From the NCBI GenBank assembly GCA_948567375.1, contig OX419759.1:56572593-56636592 (forward strand): a stretch of 64,000 nucleotides of DNA, in the 5' to 3' direction. The notes under the pieces were generated by a model, which saw only the letters and a program-made list of their open reading frames with translations, had not been told where the DNA came from and searched no databases. Below, piece by piece: positions 22,756 to 34,040 of this stretch. Within the stretch, counting starts at the first letter, position 1; every line of letters starts with the position of its first letter. The stretch is from Lunularia cruciata. Taxonomy: Eukaryota > Streptophyta > Marchantiopsida > Lunulariales > Lunulariaceae. The translations under genes and the position numbers were made by a program.

Positions 22756-24067
22756 ATCAGAGAAGTGAAGTCAGGGGGAAATCGGGTGCAAGACTTTGAT
22801 TGTTGGTGGTATCTCCAAGCTCGGTGGATCGTGGTAGCTTGATTCAAGTTCTGTGCTTCCCTAGTGTGCAAAAGCTTGTTTAGTTGATGCAGATTTGGCA
22901 GTTAGGCGGATGGCATGCGGAAGCGCTGGCCAAATTTTGAGCAAAGAAGGAACAATTTTCGAGCAATGTTGTGATTTTGAGCTCAGGAGGTGAAGACATG
23001 ACCAATTTGCTACGAGTTGAGCTCAGAAAGTCAAATTGAAGGTGTAGCTGGGAAGCTCTTCTCATGAAATTGTCATTTGGAAAAACCCGTTTTGTCAATT
23101 TGGCTCGAGTGGAAAGTTAGCGGGGGATTTGGCGGACAGCTATCTTTAGGGTTTACATCAGATTTTGGCCAGAATTGGAGGAGTTTTTGCTGTCTGGCCA
23201 GATTTGGAGGAGTTTTGCTAGTTTGGAGGACTTTCATATATTTGGAGAAGTTTTGCCAATTTTGGAGGAGGTTCAAAGTGGCAACAAGAAAGGCCTCATT
23301 TGGCTGAATTTTGGCGTTTAGAGGCATAGGGCTGTGGGCTATGAGAGGCTACGAAGGCCTAGAAGGGCCTGCTTGCTGGCGTGAGGCTAGCTAGTTTAGA
23401 GTAGATCTTGGTCATTGGTTGGCAAAATCTGCCTTTCCTGCTAGATTGTGTGCAACAGGGTTTGACCCCTAGATCTCTTGTTCCTAGACTGGTGCCCTAG
23501 CCAACTGGTCCACCCTCACTTGTTGTCATACTCACTGTGCCACTATTATCTATACACATGTAGCTTTGGCTAGGAGAGACAGTTTGATTCCATTCTTGGT
23601 GATCCTGGTAGCTTAGGATTTAGATACGAACTCCTATTATGTCAAATGCCAAATGGTGGCAGAGTCAGTCTCGTGTTGTGTTATGAGATGGAGGGTTTTT
23701 GTTTAGATTTCTTGTGATTGGATCCCCTCCATTCTCTGCTTCCTGTTTGTGCACCACGTTTGTGTGAGGTGCCCTGAATTTGAGCGTTGGTGCTTTGGTG
23801 TGCTCTCGGTGGTGAGGCTAGAGTGATGACCAGTCAGACTACCTTTGTTTCTCTCTGGTGATGCAGGAAGTGATGACCTGCAGACCGTGAGAGTGCGTGT
23901 TATGATGGCAGGTCACAGGTTGCCCTTTCCCCTAGTGTAGTTATCTTGGTTAGAGTTACATTAGTGGGTGGTGCTTAGTTGGTACTAGCACTTGGTGGTG
24001 TTGGCACTTGGTAGAGCACTTGCGGTTGCAGTTGGTGGTTCGGGTTTGCTATTGTGGTTACTTGGTC
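22756..24067 (+). other. Gypsy-C leader region
   Basis: About 1.3 kb lies between the left LTR and gag. The first bases (TCAGAGAAGTG) do not clearly match a plant tRNA 3' end, so the primer site is uncertain. The open frames here are short and unconserved. A tRNA-like segment lies at 23452-23515 on the other strand. Confidence 0.55.
23452..23515 (-). repeat. tRNA-like / SINE-head-like segment
   Basis: The minus strand reads GGGTGGACCAGTTGG then CTAGGGCACCAG, close to a pol III A box. It continues with a CTAG/CTAG anticodon-stem-like pair and then GGGGTCAAACCCTG, close to a B box with a T-arm-like stem. Length and spacing resemble the tRNA-derived head of plant SINEs. No 3' tail, target duplication or second copy was seen in the window, and it is not a clean tRNA gene. 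Confidence 0.45.
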
Positions 24068-25703
24068 ATGACGGAGTTCTTTGGAGATTCCAGAGGAGTT
24101 AGCCTTGCAGTACACAGTGGGTTTACTCGGAGTGGTGCTCGGTATCAGCCTGTATCTCAGGTCCTAGTGAGGGGGGAGATTGACTTTGAGTTGGAGTTCG
24201 ACACAGGAGCTGATTCAGTTGAGAGTGCACTTGGTGTGTCCGCACCGTTGTTGTGGGACATGGACAAGATTTATGGGGCTCCAAAGGCCCTAGGCGTTAC
24301 TTTGGTACAGTGGGTACCATTGAGTTGGATCACTTCATCCAAGAGTTTGACAGTTGGTGTGATCTGCAGCAGATGCGGAACCCAACTTTGTTCACACCCT
24401 TCATGGCATGGAAGGGGTTGTTTCAGCACTTGGAGGGTCCGCCAATGGATGACTACCATGAGTTCAGGAGAGCTCATTTGGAGGAGATTGAGTTATGGAG
24501 ACAATATTGGTCTCCACACTATGTCTCCATCACTTCAGGTTTGGTGGCCATGAGTAGATCGGCTGTACCTACAAGTTCTAGCTCGAGTAGTGTTGGTGGA
24601 GCTAGTGGAGGTGCACTAGCTGGAGATAGTGCTACTACGAGTGGAGGTACCGCTGCAAGAGGTGGTGTGGTACCGGGGTTTAACCCCATGGTGGAGTTCT
24701 TCCTATGTTCAAGGTAGAACTACCAGGGAGTGCAGACTGACAAGCTGAGAAGCTTGCATGAGTTCCAGCGGAAGGCTAGAGAGAGCCTACGCGAGGCATA
24801 TACTCGCATGAGGTGGCTGATCAGTTTCACTCAGGGAGTTATTGAGGCCCAGGCAGTCCAATTTTGGTATGGGATACTAGATAGGGAGTTGTGACATAGA
24901 GTTCGTGATGCTATGTTGTTGTAGGCTACTTCGCCCACTTTGGCAGTAGTCTTTGGTTTGGCTGAGCGTATTGAGCTCAATATGGTGGAGGAGAGAGTGG
25001 TGACATCTGGATTTGGTAGGGAGACCTCATCCACGGCTGTGACTTCTTCTAGAGTACAGCAGAGTGCACCACGCCCAGTTGGTTTTTGAGGACAAGGTGG
25101 ACAGCCCAGAGCCTATGGAGCAAGTGGAGGGCCTAGTGGAGTTAGACTCTTACCCTCATTTTTGGGTCAGCAGCAGCCAGTGAGTGGTGGTGTTGCTTGT
25201 TGGACTTGTGGTGGACCTCACCATAGGAGAGAGTGTACTCAGGGCAGCGGACCTGATACCTTTGGTGCATCACAGCCAGCACAAAGGCAGTGTGAGCATT
25301 GCCACAGATTTGGTCACACTAGTGACCGGTGTTTTGACCAACACCCGGAGTTACGGAGTGGTAGGGCCGCTATGGCAAGTAGTAGAGGAGCTCCAATTCA
25401 TGGAGGACGAGGTGGTAGAGGTGGTGGTAGAGGATCTACACCTAGTAGGGGTGCAGTACCTGCCCTTACTTCTGACACAGCTATGGCTACTCGGATTGAG
25501 CAGTTGGAGCAGAGATTGGCTAGTATGGCTATTGCTCAAAGGAGATCAGATTCGGGTGCTGAGGCTTCCACCTCATATGCTGGTGATAGAGATGCTTTGG
25601 ACTTCATGTGCGGAGCAGCCCAAGTGGATGCATTTGCAGCAGTGACTAGGAGTGCAGTACGTGCTCTAGAGCCTAGAGGAGCATCAGTGGAGTTGGACCC
25701 ATA
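24068..25703 (+). pseudogene. gag: gag of gypsy-C with two CCHC zinc knuckles
   Basis: The likely start is the ATG at 24068 ('MTEFFGDSRGVSLAV'). A frameshift near 24285 leads into the capsid core: 'ELDHFIQEFDSWCDLQQMRN', 'FMAWKGLFQHLEGPPMDDYHEF' and, after Ser/Gly-rich sequence and a stop, 'LHEFQRKARESLREAYTRM'. Two knuckles follow: 'CWTCGGPHHRREC' (CX2CX4HX4C, about 25197-25235) and 'CEHCHRFGHTSDRC' (about 25290-25330). An arginine/glycine-rich stretch comes next (about 25400-25450), as in many RNA-binding nucleocapsids. Stops at 24718, 24892, 24922 and 25087 fit C-to-T change of CAG or CGA, apart from the first. Confidence 0.85.
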
Positions 25704-26933
25704 GAGAGGAGAGGTTGAGAGATAGGTCAGACTTCCCCAGTCTTTCACACTATCTGAGGCATTACAGATGACATCCATGGTTCCTAGACTTCCCAGTGTA
25801 GATGTGGTAGGTAGTGATGGAGTACATGATGGACTACCTGCTAGTCAGCCACCTGCTACTACCGAGACTGAGTCTAGCATGATGTTGAGGGCGGCTCAGC
25901 TGATTATGCGACGTCCTTTGTTTTCGGCCAGTGATATGTTTACATTGGGAGTTGACCCAGCCCCAGTATTTTGGTTGGCTGCCACATTGTGTGAGAGTAG
26001 GGATGGTGCAGTTCCTACTACTAGAGCAGAGGTGGTTGGTAGTGGAGCTGACTTGGTTGAGGAGCATGGGATCCGTTCAGCGACCACTGGTTTATGGCAG
26101 GCAGTAGCGGCTAGACTGGAGGAGTTGCCAACTAGACCGGCCTTTGAGCGAGCGCAGTTTACACCTGGTGTTGTCCTATTGGATAACCAGAGGGGGATTT
26201 TTTGTTTGGTGGGACCTTCAAGGAAGGTCTATACACCACAGCGAGTCTTGTTAGACTCTGGTGCGCATCCCCTTATGTTGGGGAAGGCTGCAATTGTCGG
26301 TCTGGAGTTACGGAAGACCGATGTGGAGAGGTGTCCATTTCAGATCCAGACATCTCTAGGTGGTGGTGCGACACAGTACATCACACGTGGAGAGCTTGTT
26401 GTCCAGGTTCAGCCTGGTCATCCGACTGATAGCTCGGTGATGAGAGCTCAGGCTATTGCGACGATAGCTGAGTCATATGATGTGCTAGTTGGGGGAGCAG
26501 TGTTATACCCCATGGGTTTCAGCATTGACTATTGGGAGGAGACAGCCTCTTATAGACCTGGTTGGCAGTTTGGTGAGGGACGGGTATGTCGCCTACCAAT
26601 ACGCTTCAGTAGTGGCAATCTTGGCTCACTACAGTCCGGGACCATGGCAACATCAGTTTTAGCTTTCAATGGTGTACTTACTTGGCCTGGTGACTTGTTG
26701 GAGGGGAACGCCCATGCAGAGGATACTCCAGTACCAGAGGAGATCACTTGGCTTTGGAGTACGAGTGGGATTTTCCATTGTGGAGTTCAGAGGAGGCATT
26801 GCAACAGCATGCAGATCAGTTAGTGCAGCAGGCTTGGAGTGGAGCCTTTGTACCATCAGGAGATGAGTGTGAGGATGAGCCTCCAGAGGCGATTGCTTTG
26901 ACACCTCTGGATACCACACTCATTGCTTGGTAG
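25704..26933 (+). pseudogene. Aspartic protease region of gypsy-C
   Basis: The 351-codon open frame 25768-26823 carries 'RVLLDSGAHPLMLG' (about 26239-26282), the D-S-G active site of retroviral-type proteases, and later 'YDVLVGGAVLYPMGFSID' as the flap-distal motif. An N-terminal extension of about 150 residues before the site is not recognised. A frameshift near 26750 moves the protein to the frame that continues 'FPLWSSEEALQQHADQL', then a TAG at 26931 where CAG would be expected. The methyltransferase domain begins directly after it in that frame. Confidence 0.8.
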
Positions 26934-26936
26934 TAT

Positions 26937-27963
26937 CCAGTAGAGGGGATATGCCTATTGGAGTTGTTTGGTGGGATCAGCACCGGACTAGCTGTGGTGT
27001 TACAGGCGGGTATACGAGTACAGAGGTACTTGTATGTAGAGAGGGATGAGACTGCTAGGCGAGTCTCTCTACATCATGTGGCGCACTTGGCCTATCGGTA
27101 TCCGGAGTTATTACTGATGTCAGCAGTCAGAGGTTACCAGAAGGCCCTACCAGGAGACATTTCCTTACTGGGGGCGCATGACCTAGAGAGACATGGGCCT
27201 ATTCACTTGGTGATTTCTGGATGGCCATGTCAGGGACATACACGTGTGGGCCACGGTTTGGGTCTTCAGGATCCTTGTTCCGGTGTGTTTAGGGAGATGT
27301 TATAGATACTACGACATCTCCAGGTTCATCAGTCTATTTCTCCAGCTTACCTTCTGGAGAACGTTCCTTTGTTGGGTGATTCTTGCACCAGAGTGGTGGC
27401 AAGTACACATCAGTTCCATTCTTGGATGGGACTTGCTGTATTGTTAGATGTAGCCAAAGTGGGATCACAGGCTCATCGTCTTTGTCTTTGGTGGACGAAC
27501 CTCTTACCTGGAGAGGTTCTATAGCGTGCTTATGATGGGATTCAGCAACTGGACCACATTCTTGTTGATGATATCTTGGATGTTGGGCGTTAGTCTCAGA
27601 CAGTGGTAGTGGCTGATAGGTCACCTATGGCAGTGGTGAACCTAGTTGGACAGCCTAGAGCTGCATTTCCCACACTCATGAGTTTCCTTGGCTCTCATGC
27701 TTTTCAAGAGGGAGGACCTGGACTTGTTTGGGACTCACAGTTACAGCAATTGGTGGAGCCCAACGCTGATGAGAGAGAGCGGGCGATGGGTTTTTGCATT
27801 GGTATTACCGCTATTCCAGTAGTGTCAGAGGCATCCAGGCGTCAGGTCTTAGGTCAAGCTATGGACCTGAACTGTTTGACTTGGATTGTGAGCCTTGGCT
27901 TGGCAGAGCAGCATAGGATGCGCTTGATAGGCATCACCACTCGGACACTTGTGAGCCCTGTGC
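26937..27963 (+). pseudogene. Cytosine-5 DNA methyltransferase domain inside gypsy-C pol
   Basis: The ordered motifs of C5 methyltransferases are present in one frame. Motif I (SAM binding) is 'LELFGGISTGL' (about 26957-26990). The acidic motif II region is 'LYVERDETARR'. Motif IV is 'VISGWPCQGHT', with the catalytic Cys codon at 27228-27230. Motif VI is 'LLENVP' (27354-27368). The motif VIII-like segment is 'VGSQAHRLCLWWTN' (about 27447-27491). A variable target-recognition stretch follows, then 'RERAMGF' and the motif X-like 'VLGQAMDLNCLTWIV' (about 27846-27890). Spacing and the AHR-x-x-x-W form of motif VIII look closest to the DNMT3/DRM de novo class; that subclass call is inference. It would transfer methyl groups to cytosine. 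TAG stops at 27303, about 27522 and near 27595 break the frame but no motif is lost. It lies between protease and RT, in the polyprotein frame. Confidence 0.87.
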
Positions 27964-28300
27964 CTATCGAGACAATTCAGGCACATGCTGGGGGCAATGG
28001 ACCGAGTGGACATGGTATTCTTGGGACACATCCAGTAGCTACCAGGGAGAGTGCTCTACTTGGAGTCCATCCAGGTGAGCGTGGGCTACTTGGATTACAC
28101 CCTTGGTCCACATGGGATGCAGCCAGAGGACGTATGGAGCTTGTAGCCAGAGTGGAGGGAGTTTTTCACACAGAGGTTGGGACCTCTAGTGGTCGGGAGC
28201 ATGACACTATTGCTCCCAAGGGCCCAGTGTAGCAGTCAGTCAGTACGTCTTCCACTCCTACTACAGTTACAGAGGATACTTGGGAGCCAGATCTTGGACC
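27964..28300 (+). pseudogene. Linker between methyltransferase and RT with three LLGxHP repeats
   Basis: After the methyltransferase the frame continues through a Gly/His-rich linker with three spaced copies of a short motif: 'GILGTHPV', 'ALLGVHPG' and 'GLLGLHPW' (about 28014-28110). It ends at a TAG (28230-28232) where CAG is likely, then 'TWEPDLGPKLTREERR' leads into RT. I do not recognise the linker. It may be a flexible hinge or a protease cleavage region. Confidence 0.6.
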
Positions 28301-29720
28301 CAAGCTTACTAGAGAGGAAAGACGGAGGGTTTGGAGGTTCTTGAGGAGTCACACGAGTTGTTTTGCCTTTAGTATGAAGGATTTGGGTGCTTTGAAGGGA
28401 CCTGGTATACGGATTGAGCTGACTAGTGACACACCAGTTTTCCGATGTCCTTATCAACATAGTGATATGGAGAGGACATTGATTCAGAGCCGGAGTAGTG
28501 ACCTTTTTGAGGCTGGTTTGGTGGAGATTTCACATGGAGAGTATGCATTAGCAACAGTGATGCCAGCCAAGAAGGATATGCATGACAACTATACAGATAG
28601 GCGGATGTGTGGAGATTACCGTCCTATCAACCGACAAACCAAGGCTGATCGGTATGCCATGCCTACACCGGAGGAGATTTTTGATGCAATTGGGCATGCA
28701 AAGGTCTTCAATACTTTGGATCTTTGAGCGGGATATCATCAGTTGCCGATCAGGGAGGAGGATAAGTCCAAGACAACATTTTGGGTTATTGATCCTCACG
28801 GCAAGGATGTGTTATATCAGTGGAGGTTCTTACCATTTGGGGTAAAGAATGCTCCTACTGAGTTCCAGAGGGTCATGGATAGGATCCTAGTTGGATTGGA
28901 TTTTGCTTGGTGCTATATTGATGACATTTTGGTTTATAGCACTACTGTGGAGGAGCATGAAAGACAGTTGTTGGAGGTGTTTTGAGAGGTTGAGATCTCA
29001 TGGACTCAAATTACATCCTAGGAAGTGTAGGTTCTTCCATGAGCAGGTTGAGTATTTGGGTCACCCTATCTACCCCGGAGGACTTGGTGCTCAACAGACC
29101 AAGGTGGAGGCTATTGCACGTATTCCTTGGCCTACGGATGTGAGCAGAGTGCGAGCATTCCTTGGGTTGGCAAGCTGTATCGCTGCTATGTTAGAGGATT
29201 TAGTGCCGTTGCCAAGGCCTTGACGAAGCTGACCAAGCTTACACACGAGTGGTGTTGGGGAGATGAGCAGGAGAGAGCTTTTGTAGAGCTCAAGGAGAGG
29301 TTGACATATGCTCCTATTTTGAGGAGACCGATTAGGGGACGACCATTTTGAGTTCACACTGATTGGAGTATGTTGGGGCTTGGAGCGGTGCTCACCCAGC
29401 ATGATGATGAGGGGAAGGAGTTTGTGGTGGCCTGTGCTAGTCGTTCCAACAATTCAGCGGAGGTGAAGTATAGTTCATATGAGGGAGAGTGCTTGGCAAC
29501 AGTTTGGGCAGTAGCACATTTCCGATGTTACCTATTTGGTAACCCCTTCACTCTCATCTCTGATCATCAGCCGCTAAAGTGGTTGATGGAGTCCAACAAG
29601 CTTTCAGGGAAGCTTGCATGATGGGCTCTGATTTTACAGGAGTATGATTTCATGGTTGTTCACAGACCTAGAGTGGTGAACCGTGATGCAGATGGGTTGA
29701 GTAGAAACCCATGTCCCAGC
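28301..29720 (+). pseudogene. Reverse transcriptase and RNase H of gypsy-C
   Basis: RT motifs in order: 'CGDYRPINRQTKADRYAMP' (about 28610-28665), 'FNTLDL' then TGA where CGA is expected, 'AGYHQLPI', 'FLPFGVKNAPTEFQRVMD', and the catalytic 'CYIDDILVYS' (about 28909-28938). After a TGA and a frame change the connection reads 'ECSRVRAFLGLA'. RNase H follows: 'HTDWSMLGLGAVLTQHDDEG' (about 29350-29410), 'SSYEGECLATVWAVAHFRCYL', 'LISDHQPLKWLMES', 'NRDADGLSRN'. Stops at about 28725, 28983, 29349 and 29619 are TGA and fit CGA-to-TGA. The domains are typical of gypsy, and the catalytic residues I can place are still present. Confidence 0.9.
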
Positions 29721-30671
29721 CAGTAGGATCAGACCGGAGCACGTTGGCATGGTGAAACAGATGAGGAGATGGTGCCAGGTTGGCATGCATCAGCCTTTCT
29801 GTGTATATTTGCAGAGGCTTTGGTGGTATCTCTCTCAGCGCATACAGGAGGAGTTATTGAGGTCACAGATCCAAAGAGTGAAGATATTGGTACAGTTCAG
29901 CGAGACATTCATGATGATATCTTAGTGATGGACTATCTTTGCACTGGTGTTGTGGGTGGCACAGTTGGGACCAAGGAGAGAGACCGTGTTCTTCAGCAAG
30001 CCAGACGGTTCAGATTGGAGGGGAGACACCTTTTGCATGTATGGGAGGATGGTAGAGTGCGAGTAGTACCACTTCCATCACAGAGACCACAGTTGGTCTG
30101 TCATGCTCATGAGGAGCTAGGACATTTTGGAGTAAAGTGTACATATAGCTTACTCCAGAGTCATTATTGGTGGCGTGGTATGCAGACCGAGGTACATTAG
30201 TTTGTTGCCAGATGTGTGGTTTGTGACCGAGTTAGAGCATCATTCAATGTTCCTACGCCACAGTTACACCCATTACCTATCATGGGATTGGGTTACCGTT
30301 GGAGTTTGGACTTTGCTGGACCTTAACCGCTGACTGTGAGACATCATCGGTACGTTTTGGTGATGGCGGAGCACTTCTCCAAGTGGATTGAGTTGGTGGC
30401 ACTTCCTGACAAGTCTAGTGAAGGGACAGCTTACTCGTTCCTAGATCGAGTTCTTAGTCATTTTGGTGCCCCAGCTGAGGTTTTGACTGATCAGGGTACA
30501 GAGTTCTTGGGGGAGTTTCAAGTCTTGTGTGACAAGGCTTTGATTGATCATCATACTACATCCCAAGATCACCCTGGGCAGATGGCTTAGCATAGAGAGT
30601 GGTTCAGATGGTGAAGAGAGGATTGCAAAAGTATGGTTTGCGAGAGGCCACTTGGGAGATTGGGATCTCCA
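29721..30671 (+). pseudogene. int: Integrase, N-terminal part, gypsy-C
   Basis: The HHCC zinc domain runs 'HAHEELGHFGVKCTYSLLQ ... HYWW ... CVVCDRV' (about 30098-30232). The catalytic core starts 'WSLDFAGP' (first D) and continues 'VLVMAEHFSKWIELVALPDK' and 'VLTDQGTEF' (second D, about 30480-30507). A TAG at about 30588 falls near the expected catalytic Glu region. Solo LTR GL-e interrupts the gene after 30676; the C-terminal half is at 34454-34960. Confidence 0.88.
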
Positions 30672-30676
30672 GTTAC
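30672..30676. other. Target site duplication GTTAC (left) of GL-e
   Basis: Identical to 34454-34458 on the other side of the 3777-base insert. It proves that the unit from TGTGACAACC to GGGCACCACA behaves as one LTR. Confidence 0.93.
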
Positions 30677-31455
30677 TGTGACAACCCGACAAATATCACT
30701 TTTGTGGTAATCGGGTAAGTAAAGTTTGTTCCCCAAGAGATACAAGTCAGAAATGTCCAAATACGAAGCAAATAGTAACAATGTAGTTCTTCTTGAGTTC
30801 TTCTTTAGTCTCTCAGGTAGAAACCACACCCAGAGAAGAGAGTAACAAGCACTGACTCGCAGTCTTGTCACAAATTCAAACTTCATAATCACAACTCCAT
30901 CAAATCTTTCCAAACAATCTTGATTGAGAGGATTCAGGCTCTCCCAAAAATGGCACTTCACTGCAAAACGACTTCGCCTCAGAATTGTGTTCCACCTCTC
31001 CACTGAAGGCACAACTTCCTCGATCAAAATTGCTTCACATCAACCTCGCACTGCACTCCCAAATGCAGAATACTACCAACACTACAATTCCTCTCAGATC
31101 TGTCAAGGCATTGCTTTGATTGCACTTCACTCAGGATCAAACACACAAAATGAAGATCAAGGCTGTGGAATCCAACATCCAACAAACACTCTGACTTGCA
31201 CTTCGAATTTCTCCAACCACTCACAAATCGGAATCAAGCTCAAGCGACAAGCACTGCTTCACAGCACTTCGCTTTATCTATTCTCAAGAATTATGAGCAC
31301 TGAACAACATTTCTCTACGAATGCCACTCTTAAATAGTGAACAAATCGTCAGTTCTAACATCTATACCGTTCTACCACAACTGTTCTAACCTGTAGATCC
31401 AAAATCACAATGCACCTCTTCATATCTACCCCTTCAAATCTCAAATCTGTTACCA

Positions 31456-34040
31456 CTATGATCCGATGTCTACTTTGTCATCGGCTTTCAAACCCAAACG
31501 CGAAGTAATCTTACTTCCTACTACATTTTCCTTGGGTTTCATATCTTCTACTTCTTCTACCAGATCCAGCAATTCTCTTTCCTGATCTGAAATTTCACTA
31601 GTGGGTAATCTATCTAACTCCTTAACTCCTGACCCACTCTTCTCTAATGTCTCTGAGGGCAACTCCAAAGACATTTGGACTCCTATGTTATCTACTTCGG
31701 GTTTTGCTTTAACATCTTTCCAAAGTTTTTCTAACTCTATTTTCACTAAGTCTAATCTAATGGAAATGTTATCCTCCAAAACCTTCCTATCTACACAAGT
31801 TCTTAATTTTATTAACAAGGCATTCATCTCCATGTCCTTTGCTTGTCTTCGCCTTGTCTCCTGCACCAACAACTTCAACTCGTGCAGACGCGCTTCTTCA
31901 ATTCGAACGCTGGCTTCTATACTTAACATTGCATTCACCCGGAGGACTATCTCCTGCAATGGCTCCAATCTTGTCTTCCTTTCTCGCTCCCGATCCGCAA
32001 GCCATTCCTCTTGGTACATTGCCAACTCTTCCTCGAACTCGGCTTTCACCACTTCCTTCTCTTTCTTCTTCTGTACAACTTTCTCTTCCTGATTACGAAG
32101 TAGCTCTTGTAATCTTTCTTCTTCTCTATATCTCGCAGCCAACTCTCGTTGCCAGAGTTGCTTCTTCTCCTCCATACTCTCCATCTCTCTATCGAGCTCT
32201 TGATCCTTTGCTGCTACCCTCGCCATAGCATAGATAAGCTTTACTCTTGAATCAGCAAACTGCTGCTTCAAGATTTTGTACTCCGCTACCTATCTCTCTC
32301 TTGCAATGTCACTCTTCCTCGCAAGATCTTCTTGATAGCTCACTTCTCTCTTCAGGTCTTCGATTACCTGACTTCTCTCTACTGCCTCCGCTCGCAATAC
32401 TTCTCTCTCCTCCTCACCTCGAGGAGGAGAGAGAAGTGAGCTATCAACTCCTCTTCAACTCCAAGTTCTCCTCTTCTAATCTTGCCACCACCTGCAATAT
32501 AGTCTTTACCTCTGGACAAGTCGACTGCATCTCCTTCTTCTTCTGCTCCAACTTCACCAACAACATGCACACTACCTCTCGCAGGTACTCTACTCCCTCA
32601 TTGGCAACTTCTTCCTCCCACGGAGTAGGTTCTCTTTTCTCCTCGTGTTCTCCTGATACTCGCCTTCTTCTCTGAAGTCTTTGTATCGGGATTGATGCCT
32701 CACTGCCCGAGCTTCCTTCCGCCTCTTCCTTCATTCTACTCGGCCCCACTTCACACTTCGCCTTACGTCGCAAGCGAACTCCTCGCTGCACTGCGATCTT
32801 CTTCTCCTCGGGCACCGGTACTTCGTCTTCCAACGCTGCATTGTCTTCGGCTTCTACTTCGGCTTGCACTTCTTCTTCGTATTCTTCAGCCGCTGGCGCC
32901 GAGGTCATTTCTCCACCGTCTTCACTGTCACTGCTCATATCTCCGCTCTGCAGTGTTAGTTCAGGTTCCTCCTCATGCTCCGAGTCCTCCGTTTTGAGCT
33001 CGGCCTCGCTTTCTGAGTCTTCATCTTCTGACTCAATCACCACCATTCCTTGCCTCGGGTTATTTTTCTGCATCTTCCGAGGTTTCTTGTTTTCTTCAGC
33101 TTCAGCTTGCCGAGTTCTCTTCTTTGTCGGGGTACTTACTACAACTTCTACATTTTTTCCCTGTCTTTGCATAGTAGTCATCCGTGCTCCGGATTTGGAG
33201 AATATATTGCTGCTCCTTGACATCGACTTCCTTTTGCACATCCAGATGGAAGTGCAACACCATCCAATTTTGCTCCCTCGAGGTCAGAAAATTGAGCCCG
33301 AGGTAGAAGTGCGCCGCAAATGGCACAATGTAATGTGGAGGCGACTTATCCCGCAGATTCCACACCATCTGCCTCGTTCTCCCATGAAAACACCTCGCTC
33401 GATTTATAGGCTCTCCTGCAAACAATTTGTGAAAGAACACCGCTTGGTGTTTCATCACATATGTTGTTCTCTCCGGCTTCAAGATCACCATCAAAGCACT
33501 CACAATTCCTCTCTTGACAGGATCTTTGTAACTTTCTACCTTGTACCCATTCTTCATTCTCTTTGACGAGAAGGTATCTCTCACCTCTTGCGTTTCTTGG
33601 GCTATCTCTCCTTTCCCCAAGAATGTGGCTCCCTGCTCCGAGCCCGCCTCCTTCCCGAGTACGAGTCTCCAATCCAACTCTGTCCAGCGAGCCGGATTTC
33701 CTCTCTTCCCTTCTTCCTCGGGACCATCGAGACACTTACTCTCGATGATTTCTGTCATGAATCCTGGAAAACTTACGTTCCAGTTCCATGCCAGAAAGGT
33801 GATCCGAAGTCGGCTCAAGACTTTGATCCTCACGATCACATCTAATCTCCGAATTGCCTGATTTCTCACTGCAAATTCGGAGTTCTTCTTCCCTCCTCCC
33901 ATCTCTTCTGCTTTCTCACTTTCTCTCGATTTCACTCTTGCGACTTCTTCCTTTTGCACTAACACGAGCCCAACTCTATTTCCCTTTCCCCGATCACCTG
34001 CAAGACGACTCCTCAATGGCGAAGGAAAATTGCTCGACAT
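31456..34040 (-). pseudogene. LTR-encoded coiled-coil protein, GL-e copy
   Basis: The first in-frame ATG is at 34040 (minus strand; 'MSSNFPSPLRSRLAGDRGKG'). An upstream GTG-started extension is unlikely in a eukaryote. Order: a basic N-terminus, then a conserved globular domain (about 33300-33850) with 'ITFLAWNWNVSFPGFMTEII', 'NPARWTELDWRLV', 'GATFLGKGEIAQET' and 'YIVPFAAHFYLGLNFL'. Next come a Lys-rich patch, the acidic region (32830-33060) and a long charged coiled coil (31900-32560). The C-terminus is conserved with 'DNISIRLDLVKIELEKLW'. No signal peptide or membrane segment is seen. Frame breaks near 33160 and at the inverted duplication 32399-32437 disable it. Function unknown. Confidence 0.8.
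32399..32437. repeat. Perfect 17-base inverted duplication in GL-e coding region
   Basis: Arms 32399-32415 and 32421-32437 are exact reverse complements with a 5-base loop (ACCTC). The following bases GAGCTATCAA are the complement of nearby 32333-32342. GL-f lacks this, so it is a local snap-back insertion. Confidence 0.9.

Noticed and set aside
26202-27305. Treating the methyltransferase as a separate bacterial-type restriction-modification gene or contamination
   Set aside because: It is in frame with protease upstream and linker plus RT downstream, with the same style of decay as its neighbours and no bacterial gene context.
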